Part shown: one piece after another, positions 1 through 7,137 of the stretch
Layout: each line of letters opens with the position of its first letter
Numbering within the stretch: the first letter of the stretch is position 1
Origin: JABDJZ01 sp047619685
Lineage (GTDB): Bacteria; Bacteroidota; Rhodothermia; Rhodothermales; UBA10348
DNA length: 9,140 nucleotides
Assembly (NCBI GenBank): GCA_047619685.1
Contig: JBLHLC010000084.1
Span: forward strand, 1-9,140
Direction of reading: 5' to 3'
Position numbers and translations under genes: made by a program
The notes under the pieces: model-generated
Told to the model about the DNA's origin: nothing
Databases searched by the model: none
Seen by the model: only the letters and a program-made list of their open reading frames with translations

Positions 1-1
1 C

Positions 2-484
2 TTCGCCAGCACCGTCATCTACACGGTTGTGTTCTGGAATGTCAGCCTGGTGATGGAGTCTGCGCTGAACGTCTTTTATATGGCCATGGCCGTCTACGGC
101 TGGTGGGAGTGGACCAGAGGCGGGTCCGGTGATACCGGCGTTGATATCCATAGGTGGCAGGGGATGACGCACCTCAAGGCGGTGGCGTCGATAATGCTGT
201 TGACCGCCATCGTCGGCTGGCTCCTCACCGGAACGCAGGCCGCCCGGCCTTTCGTAGACTCATTCACCACCGTCGCCAGTGTCATCACCACGTTCATGGT
301 GGCCCGGAAGGTGCTCGAGAACTGGCTCTACTGGATTGTCATCGATGCCGTTTCGATCTGGCTGTATTTGGACCGGGGCCTACAATCCACGGCTGTCCTG
401 TTCGTCCTGTACGTGGTACTCGCTGTGGTTGGGTATTTTGGATGGCGAAAACGATGCGCACCCACGGCCTCCTTAGGAGGCTAG
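2..484 (+). CDS. pnuC: PnuC-family nicotinamide riboside/mononucleotide transporter, C-terminal part
   Basis: This is an inner-membrane facilitator for an NAD precursor (nicotinamide riboside in characterised PnuC proteins). The reading frame is already open at base 2, so the gene starts before the window; 160 residues are visible, against roughly 190-240 for the family. Most of it is hydrophobic, with about five or six membrane segments. Family marks are the stretch ending LNVFYMAMAVYGWWEW (near visible residues 23-38), the segment TTFMVARKVLENW, and the final YLDRGLQSTAVLFVLY helix pair, followed by a short basic tail (WRKRCAP). The GTG at 29 is internal to the conserved region and is not a credible start. 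The stop is TAG at 482-484, overlapping the arfB stop on the other strand. An NAD- or thiamine-linked control element, common upstream of such genes, would lie outside the window. Substrate is inferred from family only. Confidence 0.88.
   Translation, partial: FASTVIYTVVFWNVSLVMESALNVFYMAMAVYGWWEWTRGGSGDTGVDIHRWQGMTHLKAVASIMLLTAIVGWLLTGTQAARPFVDSFTTVASVITTFMVARKVLENWLYWIVIDAVSIWLYLDRGLQSTAVLFVLYVVLAVVGYFGWRKRCAPTASLGG
467..481. terminator. 15-bp palindrome at the pnuC/arfB convergent junction, possible bidirectional terminator
   Basis: GCCTCCTTAGGAGGC is a perfect inverted repeat about a central T. As RNA it can fold into a 6-bp GC-rich stem with a UUA loop on either strand. It encodes the last residues of PnuC and begins at the arfB stop codon, where a terminator for arfB would be expected. 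No T-run follows on either strand, so it is not a classical intrinsic terminator. Part of the palindrome reads AGGAGG, but no start codon follows at a useful distance. Confidence 0.35.
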
Positions 485-900
485 TCCGTCGGAGGCCGGT
501 TGCGACCCTGCTTGGTGTCGCCGCGGGCCTTCTTGGCCTTCAGACGCCGCTCCTTGGAGGCCCTGGTGGGCCGGGTTTTCTTTCGGCGACGAGGCGGGGA
601 AGCGGCCTCCTGGATCATCTGTACCAGCCTGTCAATCCCGTCCTGCTTGTTGCGCTCCTGAGTCCGGTGACGCCGAGCCGTGAGGATCAGGACTCCGTCG
701 TTGGTCATCCGGCTGCCAGCCAGCTTGATGAGCCGCTGGCGCACGCCTTCCGGGAGCGCGTCCGACCCGTTCACGTCGAAGCGAACCTGTACCGCCGTCG
801 AAACCTTGTTGACGTTCTGTCCCCCGGGTCCAGAGGCGCGGATGAAGTCGAACTGGAGCTCGGATTCCGACAGAGAGATGGATGGCGAGACGCGGATCAC
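481..900 (-). CDS. arfB: Alternative ribosome-rescue factor B (GGQ-domain peptidyl-tRNA hydrolase)
   Basis: ArfB (YaeJ) hydrolyses peptidyl-tRNA on ribosomes stalled at the end of truncated mRNAs, releasing them without tmRNA. The 139-residue product has the family length (about 140). It is a class-I release-factor catalytic domain without the codon-recognition domains. The signature is RASGPGGQNVNKVSTAVQVR, with the catalytic GGQ at residues 26-28. The helix-strand core runs to about residue 100. A strongly basic tail follows (RRRKKTRPTRASKERRLKAK region, residues 104-124), the part that enters the empty mRNA channel in characterised ArfB. The start is GTG at 900-898, which places the N-terminus (MIRVSPSISL) as in homologues; no Shine-Dalgarno sequence is visible. 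It converges on pnuC with overlapping stop codons and is divergent from the gene at 975. Confidence 0.93.
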   Translation of the reverse strand: MIRVSPSISLSESELQFDFIRASGPGGQNVNKVSTAVQVRFDVNGSDALPEGVRQRLIKLAGSRMTNDGVLILTARRHRTQERNKQDGIDRLVQMIQEAASPPRRRKKTRPTRASKERRLKAKKARGDTKQGRNRPPTD

Positions 901-974
901 GGAGCGAGGATAACGTTGAGGGCGTGAAAGTGGCCATAAAATATCGTATAAGTAGCTATCTACTCCATTACGTC
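901..974. promoter_or_regulatory. Short AT-rich divergent control region between arfB and the repeat-protein gene
   Basis: Bases 936-960 are clearly richer in A and T than the flanking coding DNA. On the + strand there is a sigma70-like pair, GTGAAA (924-929) and TATAAG (947-952), 17 bases apart, which would start transcription shortly before the ATG at 975. The arfB promoter must also lie here unless arfB is read from further upstream. A small inverted repeat, AGTAG-CTAT-CTACT, sits at 951-964. All of this is pattern matching; no known operator is recognised. Confidence 0.3.
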
Positions 975-2078
975 ATGGCTCTGGTACTCGCATTTCTATC
1001 ATTGCTCCTCCCGCTTCAGACCGGTCAAAGCACCGATCCGCCCGGTTATATCCACGGGAGACGGATTCTGGTTTCCACCAGTCAACGAGGCGTAGAGCGC
1101 CAACAGGCCTCCTCTACGCGACTGGAGTCTCTGGAGAGTATTCGGTCGCCATCGACCGCCCGTACGGTCCCGACGGGACTTCCCATGGATCCGTTCTGGC
1201 CCACAAGCGTGGCTCAGAAAAGGACATATCAGGCGCCGAGTCGGAGACTCGTGGCAAACAATACCGGTTTTGTACGGCCGCCGCCGGGGTACCGGCCGGT
1301 GCAGTCGGACATGCGCACGGTAAACATTGCGCGAGCTGAGGCGGCGCGCAGGATTGCCCAGGCTGATGCTGCGCGGCCGAGCATGGCGCAGGTTGAGGCG
1401 GCGCGTGCGAGCGCCGCGACCGCGGAGCCAGCGCGTGCGAGTCCCGCGACAGCGGAGCCCATGCGCACGAATGACGGGCGAGCGGAGGCGATGCAGGCGA
1501 TCGCTGATCAAGCGAATGCTGTGCGTGCGCTACGGGCTTCCCGCGCGGAGGAGGCTCAGCGCCGATTAGCCGCGTCGACCACCGCTGACGAGGTCGGCCG
1601 TCGGGTGGTGGAGAGGCGCATAGAGCCGATCTATCCCGGCGCGGCAACCCGATCGTTTGAGATCAATAGCGTCGATGACGTGGGAGGCCTACCCAGCGTC
1701 TACCAAACCCCTGCCGAACCCCGCAGAATGCTGCCGGATGACGGAGACGTTCCGCTTCGCATCATCCATGGGGGGGATTTTCTGGTCTACTACTCTGCGG
1801 GAATGCCAGTCTACCTGCGCTACAAAAATCCTGCGAGTCCCATGGCATGCGCCCTTGAGTATGACGCGGGAATCAACGGGCACAGGAGCGAGGTCAGCTT
1901 GGGATCCAGTTGGCTCTATGGGCCAGAGTTCGGGAGGATAGGCCTGAGCCAGCGGACAGAAAACAATCTCAGATTGGACCTCACCCAAGTCACGATCCCG
2001 GGCTGTGTCCTGGGCTCTCCGTCATGGACTCAGATCGATCGAGTCTGGACTCTTGACAAAGGGTCGAGGGGCAATTAG
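975..2078 (+). CDS. Exported or membrane-anchored protein of unknown family with Ala-rich decapeptide repeats
   Basis: I do not recognise this protein. From ATG 975 it has 367 residues: a hydrophobic N-terminus (MALVLAFLSLLLPL) acting as signal or anchor, then a Pro/Arg/Ser-rich linker. A charged Ala/Glu/Arg-rich repeat of about 10 residues per unit follows (residues 128-187), likely helical. The C-terminal part (about 255-350) looks like a small beta-rich domain with GGDFLVYYSAGMPVYLRY and a Cys pair (MACAL and IPGCVL). The start is uncertain. In-frame alternatives are GTG 930, preceded by GAGGG at 918-922, GTG 924, and ATG 882, which overlaps arfB. I prefer 975 because 933-974 is AT-rich with rare ATA codons and carries a promoter-like pair. 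The GTG 930 form would add a basic n-region (MAIKYRIS). Its stop lies 11 bases from the convergent amylase stop. Third-base GC looks lower than in neighbours. Confidence 0.6.
   Translation: MALVLAFLSLLLPLQTGQSTDPPGYIHGRRILVSTSQRGVERQQASSTRLESLESIRSPSTARTVPTGLPMDPFWPTSVAQKRTYQAPSRRLVANNTGFVRPPPGYRPVQSDMRTVNIARAEAARRIAQADAARPSMAQVEAARASAATAEPARASPATAEPMRTNDGRAEAMQAIADQANAVRALRASRAEEAQRRLAASTTADEVGRRVVERRIEPIYPGAATRSFEINSVDDVGGLPSVYQTPAEPRRMLPDDGDVPLRIIHGGDFLVYYSAGMPVYLRYKNPASPMACALEYDAGINGHRSEVSLGSSWLYGPEFGRIGLSQRTENNLRLDLTQVTIPGCVLGSPSWTQIDRVWTLDKGSRGN
1356..1535 (+). repeat. Six degenerate 30-bp tandem units encoding a decapeptide repeat
   Basis: Six consecutive 10-residue units can be aligned without gaps: AQADAARPSM, AQVEAARASA, ATAEPARASP, ATAEPMRTND, GRAEAMQAIA, DQANAVRALR. 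A nine-residue partial unit (ARAEAARRI) precedes them from base 1329. The conserved core is a small residue, a polar one, Ala/Val, Glu/Asp/Asn, Ala/Pro, a small or Met residue, then Arg/Gln. The DNA is also repetitive: the GCGCGTGCGAG block occurs twice, 30 bases apart near 1406 and 1431. This suggests origin by tandem duplication followed by drift. Helical or coiled-coil structure is likely, with the Pro-containing units as possible breaks. Confidence 0.7.
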
Positions 2079-2089
2079 GCTCCGCGAAG

Positions 2090-3994
2090 CTACTCGCAGG
2101 CCGCGAGGATCGCGCCGGATGTAGCCGCCGCCGACAGGACGAGCGCGTCCCCGTCAGATTCCAGAACCTGGCCCGTCAGAAGGTCTCGAAAGCACCCGCT
2201 TGGCGTGGTGATGCGGGCACCGTCATCGTTGCCCCAGCCGTCCGGCGGGACCCGAACTTCTGCCGGGCTGCTCCCGGCATTCAAGACCACCAGAATGCGC
2301 TCGGCATCGGTCCACCGCTCGAAGGCGAACACCCGGTTTGCATCGTCCGCCACGAGCGTGCGGTATTCACCGGTTTGTAGCGCCTCGTGCGCGGTGCGAA
2401 TCTGAACCAGCGCGCGGTAGTGTTCCAGAAGGTCTTGGTTGATTGCGACCACATCTGGCCTGCGGGTTGATTGATCGGGGTTATACACCTCGTCCTGATA
2501 CTCGATATCGGGCCACAGCATCGGCTTTCGGTCATCGGGGTCGTTCGCCCCCCACATGCCGACTTCGTCTCCGTAGTAGATCATTGGAGCCCCTACGTAG
2601 GTCATTTGCAGGACAGCAAACAGCTTCTGCAACTGAATGTCGTCCGGCGTCGGCTTGGTGACGTCGTAGTCCCTGTTTTCTGACTTTGAGAGTCCGAAAT
2701 AGGACCCCCAATCACGAAAATTGCCGATACCCCGGTTCCGAATGTGTGATCCGATGCGATTGGCGTCGTGGCTGCCAAACAGGTTCTGTGACACGGCGGC
2801 CACGCCCTTGGGATACAACCCGCGCAGTTCCTCCAGCTTGGCGTCGAACTGCGAGGCCGTGATGCGGTTTTCGCCGGGGTTGAACAGGAACTCCGCCGCG
2901 GTGAACGCAAAGTTGTAGTTCATCTCGCCGTCGAACTCATCGCCCATCATATACGGCTGAACATCCTCCGGGGGAGCGACAATCTCGGCGGTCAGGTAGG
3001 CCTCCGGGTTGATGGACTTGACGTGCGTCCGGAATTTCTTCCAGAACGGGTGTCCCACGTCCCAGGCCACGTCGAGGCGCCATCCGTCGATGCCATGCTC
3101 GATGCCGGCCCCCATTGGATTCATCCACCGGTCGACGGCCGCAAAAATGTACTCCCGCGGCCCTTCCACGATGCCGCCTTCATCCTCCTGAAACGCCGGT
3201 AGAGAGGCGACGCCAACCCAGCCCTCGTAGTCGAACTCGGTACCTGCCGCTGGGTCATCCCAGGCGTTCACCATAAACCAGTCGGCGAACGCGGACTGTT
3301 GTTGATTCGCCACGACGTCCTGGAAGGCAAAACTGCCGATGCCCATGTGGTTGAAGACGCCGTCGAAGATCACCCGCATCCCCCGCTCGTGGGCCAGCGA
3401 GATCAGATCAAGCGCCAGTTCGTCGGCCGAAGTCCAGGCCCAATCGGTGGGATCCAGCGGGTTTTCGCCAGCAATGAGGGCCCGGTCTCCCTCCGGGTCC
3501 GGCCCGAAGTTGGGGTCGATGTGGTGATAGCTTTTTGCATCGTACTTGTGCAGGGACGGCGAGTCAAACACCGGGTTGAGATACAGCGCGTTTACGCCGA
3601 GCGAATCCAGATAGGGGAGTTTGTCGATGACGCCCTGCAGGTCACCGCCGTACCGTCTTCTCAGCAGGTGTCTCCAGAGTTGCCTGTCTCCGTTCTGTTG
3701 CTCGTAGTCCTGGAGTTCGAACCAGTCTGAGCCCCAGGGGTGCACGCGCCATGCGACCGGTGGCTCCTGGGGGTCAGACCCCAAAAGCGTCTCAATGGTC
3801 GGGTCATTGGTGGGGTCGCCGTTTCGGAATCGCTCCGGAAAGACCTGGTACCAAACCGCGGACTTGGCCCACTGCGGGACAAATTCCTCGCCCGGCGACT
3901 CTGGTGCCTGCGAGGTGCAACGAGACATGCCCAAAAGCACCACGAACAGAAGCGGTAGTCGGCCAGAAAATGGTCTGGAAGCGAATGTTGGCAT
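2090..3994 (-). CDS. Secreted GH13 alpha-amylase-family glycoside hydrolase
   Basis: This enzyme hydrolyses alpha-1,4-glucosidic bonds in starch-type glucans or maltodextrins by the retaining GH13 mechanism. From ATG 3994 it has 634 residues. The N-terminus (basic residues, then LPLLFVVLLGM, then Cys26) resembles a lipoprotein signal, though Arg at the position before Cys is atypical. The barrel starts at WYQVFPERF (48-56). The conserved regions are DGVFNH (211-216), SLPAF (264-268), GWRLD with Arg306 and nucleophile Asp308, TAEI with acid/base Glu337, and SHD with His409 and Asp410, so the active site is complete. YGGDLQGV (about 115-122) and overall style resemble the cyclomaltodextrinase/neopullulanase-type branch, but no N-terminal CBM34-like domain is present. 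A C-terminal beta domain follows from about residue 520. The frame stays open up to 4300, but that extension has no export signal and overlaps the divergent gene. Exact substrate is not decided by sequence. Confidence 0.93.
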   Translation of the reverse strand: MPTFASRPFSGRLPLLFVVLLGMSRCTSQAPESPGEEFVPQWAKSAVWYQVFPERFRNGDPTNDPTIETLLGSDPQEPPVAWRVHPWGSDWFELQDYEQQNGDRQLWRHLLRRRYGGDLQGVIDKLPYLDSLGVNALYLNPVFDSPSLHKYDAKSYHHIDPNFGPDPEGDRALIAGENPLDPTDWAWTSADELALDLISLAHERGMRVIFDGVFNHMGIGSFAFQDVVANQQQSAFADWFMVNAWDDPAAGTEFDYEGWVGVASLPAFQEDEGGIVEGPREYIFAAVDRWMNPMGAGIEHGIDGWRLDVAWDVGHPFWKKFRTHVKSINPEAYLTAEIVAPPEDVQPYMMGDEFDGEMNYNFAFTAAEFLFNPGENRITASQFDAKLEELRGLYPKGVAAVSQNLFGSHDANRIGSHIRNRGIGNFRDWGSYFGLSKSENRDYDVTKPTPDDIQLQKLFAVLQMTYVGAPMIYYGDEVGMWGANDPDDRKPMLWPDIEYQDEVYNPDQSTRRPDVVAINQDLLEHYRALVQIRTAHEALQTGEYRTLVADDANRVFAFERWTDAERILVVLNAGSSPAEVRVPPDGWGNDDGARITTPSGCFRDLLTGQVLESDGDALVLSAAATSGAILAACE

Positions 3995-4085
3995 TGGGGC
4001 GTCCGTGATTGGTGCACTTTCGGAAAGTAACGTAGATGTCAGGCCTCCGCCGCCGTAATCTCCAAGACCACTTCGTCCTCGGGTC
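3995..4085. promoter_or_regulatory. Divergent control region of the amylase and propeller genes, with a 13-bp palindrome
   Basis: This 91-bp gap separates the amylase start (3994, -) from the propeller-protein start (4086, +) and must hold promoters for both unless they are read from further away. A perfect inverted repeat, ACTTTC-G-GAAAGT, lies at 4016-4028, 22 bases before the amylase start, a position suited to an operator. No convincing -35/-10 pair or TAnnTTTG-type Bacteroidota promoter was found on either strand. Neither start has a Shine-Dalgarno sequence. Confidence 0.4.
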
Positions 4086-7031
4086 ATGCGACATCTGATT
4101 ACCGTTCTCCTTCTTCTGGCCATTGCGACCAGCACAACGCCTGCACTGGCGCAGCCGGCCGAATCACTCCTGGTACCCTTTTCCTGGAGAAACATCGGTC
4201 CGGCCAACATGATGGGGCGCATATCCGCGGTGGATGGATACGACCAGGATTGGCGTGTCTTTCTGGTGGGTGCCGCATCGGGCGGCGTCTGGAAGACCAC
4301 AAACGGCGGGACAACCTTCGAGCCGATTTTCGACGACTACGGCAGCCAGTCCATCGGAGACGTGGCGTTCTTCCAGGCAGACACGTCCGTGGTCTGGGTC
4401 GGTACTGGCGAGGCTACCAACAGGAACTCAGTGGGCTGGGGAGACGGCGTCTACAAGTCATCGGATGGCGGGGCCACTTTCCGCAACATGGGTCTGAAGG
4501 AAAGCTACCAAATCTCGGAAATAGCCACCCATCCCACCGATCCGGATGTGGTGTACGTGGCGGCGGTCGGCCACCTGTTTGACTACTCCGGCGACCGGGG
4601 ACTCTACAAGACCACCGACGGCGGGCAGACGTGGACCAAACTGACCGTCGGCCTCCCGGACAACGGACGCCTGGGCGCGACCGTCGTGGCCGTAGATCCC
4701 CACAATCCCGAGGTCGTCTACGCCGGGCTCTACGACCGGCGCAGGCAGCCCCACATTATGCAAAGCGGGGGTCCTGGCGGGGGGCTTTTCAAGTCAACCG
4801 ATGCTGGAGCCTCGTGGGTCCGTCTGACCGAGGGACTCCCGTCCGGTGACCTGGGTCAAATCGATATCGACATCTATCCGCCCGACCCCAACACGCTCGT
4901 AGCCTTCGTGGAGGCCTCCGAGGACCTTCCGGCCGGCGGACCGCAGTCCGGTGTCTACCGCTCGGACGACGCGGGGGCAACGTGGCGATTTGTGCGGCTG
5001 AATTTCTCCCGGCCCACCTACCATGGTCGCGTGAGGATTGACCCCACCAACCCGGACAACATCTTCGTCATCTCGCGGTCTTTCGCCTTTTCCAGAGATG
5101 GTGGCGAGACCTTCACCACCGGCCAGCCGTGGCGCGTGGACGGGGGCGATGATCACGACCTCTGGATCAGTCCACAGGACGGACGCGTGATCGTGATGGC
5201 TACCGACCAGGGTGCGCGCATTTCTTTGGACGGCGGCGAAAGCGCCTTCATGCTCAATAACATGGCCATCGGCCAGTTTTACGCCATTGGAGCGGATATG
5301 CGGGATCCGTACTGGGTCTATGGGGGGCTTCAGGATAACGGGGGCTGGGCCATTCCGAGCAACAGCCGATCAACTCAGGGCATCCTGACGGACCATGCCT
5401 TCGAGGTAAACGGTGGCGACGGCTTCCACATGCAGGTGGACCCGGATAACTGGCGGACGGTCTACACCACGGTGCATGTGGGGTACTTCGGGCGGTTCGA
5501 CCCTGTGACCCGCCGGAAGGTCATCATCACACCGGCGCCCGACCGCATCGTGAATTACCGGGAGGTGTACGATCCCGGCTTCGGGGAGAAGCAGATCGAT
5601 TACACCATCAACCCCGGCAACTACTGGCTTGGTTTCGACGGGCCGACCGGCGACCTCAACGGTTCGGTCTTGCCCCCGCAGTTCCGGTTCAACTGGAACA
5701 GCCCGCTGGTGTTGTCTCCGTCCAATGGGCGGACGGTCTATGTGGGGGGCAACTATCTCTTTCGGTCGGTGGATGCCGGAGATACCTGGCGGATCATCAG
5801 CCCGGACCTGACGCAGAACGATCCAGCTACCAGGAATCCCTCCGACAGCGGGGGCCTGACCAAGGACGTGACCGGCGCCGAGAACCATCACACCATTTAT
5901 ACCATCGATGAGTCGGCGTTGGACCCGGCCGTCGTCTGGGTGGGCACCGACGACGGCCTGGTGCAGGTGACCCGGGACGGGGGAGCGACCTGGAAGGAGG
6001 TGGGAGCCAACCTCCCCGGCAGTCAGGGCCGAATCTGGGTCAGCCGGGTCGAGGCGTCCCGGCACGACAAGGCCACGGCCTATGTGACGTTGGACGGCCA
6101 TTGGACCGGCGATACAGCGCCGTACGTTTTCAGAACAAGGGACTTTGGGCGGAGCTGGGAGGGCATCGCCAGCGGACTTCCGTCGCAGACGCCCGCCGGT
6201 AGCGTCCACACGATCGTGGAGGACCCGGTGAACCCGAACCTGCTGTACGTCGGGACCGAGTTCGGCGTCCACCTGAGCATGGATGGCGGCATCAGTTGGC
6301 ATCCGTTCATGAATGGGCTCCCGCCGGTTGCGGTGCATGACCTGGTGCTTCATCCCCGGGACAATGACCTGATTGCGGGCACGCATGGGCGCAGCATCTG
6401 GATTGCCGATGACCTTTCGGCGCTGCAGCAGCTAGCGGAGACCTCCATGAGCGCCCACGTGTTCTCGGGTCGTCCCGGCACGCGCTGGCAGGATCACGGC
6501 AAGGGTCGGATTCAGACCTACTTCAAGTTCCGTGGCGCCAATCCTTCATCCGGAGCCACAGTCAGGTTCTTTCTGGCCGAGACGCCGCCGGACTCCGCGG
6601 CGACCGTGACCATTGAGGATCCCGCCAGCGGCCGTACGGAGACGCTCAAGGCCGTAGCGCTGGCAGGCATCAATTCGATACGCTGGAACATGGCTTTTTC
6701 TCCGACTACCGACGAACTGGAGGCGCAACAGGAGCGCCTGATTGACATCGCCGCGGGTGTCAGGGAGGCCGTCGCAACGACTCAGGATGACCGTGCGCTT
6801 TGGCACATGCGGCGGGACCTCCTGGCCCCCCATCGCTCTCCATCGACGTACGATGACCAGGATTATCCCGACTCCGGTGACCGGGCCATTCTGCTGGCCC
6901 ACCTGGCTGGCATCGAGGGACAAATCGGGGGGGGCAGGGAGTTGGCGACAACTGAACGGAGCACGCTCGCAGTTGATGGCGTACAGCTTCGTAGTCGGAG
7001 ACCGGACGTTCCAGGGCTTCTTCGGAGATGA
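4086..7031 (+). CDS. Secreted Asp-box (BNR/Vps10-like) beta-propeller protein with frameshifted C-terminus
   Basis: The 981-residue product belongs to the large secreted 'glycosyl hydrolase/sortilin-like' BNR-repeat family common in Bacteroidota-like and Gemmatimonadota-like genomes; its substrate is unknown. A signal peptide ends at about residue 22 (PALA before Gln23). Eleven Asp-box motifs of the S-x-D-G-G-x-T-W type occur at about residues 70-78, 124-132, 175-183, 236-244, 292-300, 336-343, 380-388, 560-568, 629-636, 683-691 and 731-738. They are consistent with one large or two stacked propellers. A typical closing motif, AGTHGRSIWI, stands at 764-773. From about 818 a FlgD/Ig-like domain begins (VTIEDPASG, then GINSIRWNM at 861-869), followed by a charged helical insert. 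After the G run at residues 948-950 the sequence becomes Arg-rich and structureless and stops at 7031. The domain ending appears in the next frame instead. No classical sialidase catalytic set is evident. Confidence 0.9.
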   Translation: MRHLITVLLLLAIATSTTPALAQPAESLLVPFSWRNIGPANMMGRISAVDGYDQDWRVFLVGAASGGVWKTTNGGTTFEPIFDDYGSQSIGDVAFFQADTSVVWVGTGEATNRNSVGWGDGVYKSSDGGATFRNMGLKESYQISEIATHPTDPDVVYVAAVGHLFDYSGDRGLYKTTDGGQTWTKLTVGLPDNGRLGATVVAVDPHNPEVVYAGLYDRRRQPHIMQSGGPGGGLFKSTDAGASWVRLTEGLPSGDLGQIDIDIYPPDPNTLVAFVEASEDLPAGGPQSGVYRSDDAGATWRFVRLNFSRPTYHGRVRIDPTNPDNIFVISRSFAFSRDGGETFTTGQPWRVDGGDDHDLWISPQDGRVIVMATDQGARISLDGGESAFMLNNMAIGQFYAIGADMRDPYWVYGGLQDNGGWAIPSNSRSTQGILTDHAFEVNGGDGFHMQVDPDNWRTVYTTVHVGYFGRFDPVTRRKVIITPAPDRIVNYREVYDPGFGEKQIDYTINPGNYWLGFDGPTGDLNGSVLPPQFRFNWNSPLVLSPSNGRTVYVGGNYLFRSVDAGDTWRIISPDLTQNDPATRNPSDSGGLTKDVTGAENHHTIYTIDESALDPAVVWVGTDDGLVQVTRDGGATWKEVGANLPGSQGRIWVSRVEASRHDKATAYVTLDGHWTGDTAPYVFRTRDFGRSWEGIASGLPSQTPAGSVHTIVEDPVNPNLLYVGTEFGVHLSMDGGISWHPFMNGLPPVAVHDLVLHPRDNDLIAGTHGRSIWIADDLSALQQLAETSMSAHVFSGRPGTRWQDHGKGRIQTYFKFRGANPSSGATVRFFLAETPPDSAATVTIEDPASGRTETLKAVALAGINSIRWNMAFSPTTDELEAQQERLIDIAAGVREAVATTQDDRALWHMRRDLLAPHRSPSTYDDQDYPDSGDRAILLAHLAGIEGQIGGGRELATTERSTLAVDGVQLRSRRPDVPGLLRR

Positions 7032-7137
7032 GCTGAGGCCCCAGGACGCCCCGGCAGGCCGTTACCGGGTGAGGCTCCACGCCGGTGCAGCGGAGGCCAC
7101 GGGCTGGGTGGGCGTCCGCGAGGATCCGGGCAGCTGA
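6928..7137 (+). pseudogene. Out-of-frame C-terminal end of the propeller protein, after a one-base shift in an 8-G run
   Basis: Reading one base forward from the eight consecutive G (6927-6934) gives about 69 residues ending at TGA 7135-7137. They include AYSFVVGDRTFQGFFGDE and then PAGRYRVRLHAGAAEATGW followed by VGVREDPGS. This is the usual ending of the Ig/FlgD-like domain in this family (PG-x-Y-x-V-R-L, then a strand closing in a DP-type turn). It pairs with the GINSIRWNM half of the domain left in the first frame. A run of seven G would join the two into a protein of about 1016 residues. The cause may be a sequencing or assembly indel, true decay, or slippage at the run. Confidence 0.75.

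Noticed and set aside
154..927. Open frame of 257 residues crossing pnuC and arfB on the + strand
   Set aside because: It is His/Arg-rich and overlaps two confidently recognised genes in other frames.
951..964. Small inverted repeat AGTAG-CTAT-CTACT as an operator
   Set aside because: Arms of five bases in an AT-rich gap are expected by chance; it is mentioned only within the control-region entry.
999..1647. Two antisense open frames of 170 and 177 residues across the repeat-protein gene
   Set aside because: Both are Arg/Ser/Pro-rich and without recognisable domains or signals. The + frame is longer, has an export-type N-terminus and continues as plausible protein to 2078.
2093..2107. Inverted repeat CTCGC-AGGCC-GCGAG at the convergent end of the amylase gene as a terminator
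   Set aside because: The stem is only 5 bp, lies in coding sequence and has no T-run; such repeats are common in GC-rich DNA.
3299..3730. Open frame of 143 residues on the + strand inside the amylase
   Set aside because: It lies opposite the GH13 barrel and has no independent evidence of coding.
3995..4300. N-terminal extension of the amylase reading frame by 102 codons up to 4300
   Set aside because: It has no export signal at its start, is Arg/Ser-rich, and overlaps the signal peptide and first propeller motif of the divergent gene. The start at 3994 directly precedes a signal sequence.
5370..6386. Antisense open frame of 338 residues inside the propeller gene
   Set aside because: It mirrors a well-supported coding sequence with Asp-box motifs, is rich in Arg, Pro, His and Val, and shows no domain. 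It is a normal GC-rich shadow frame.
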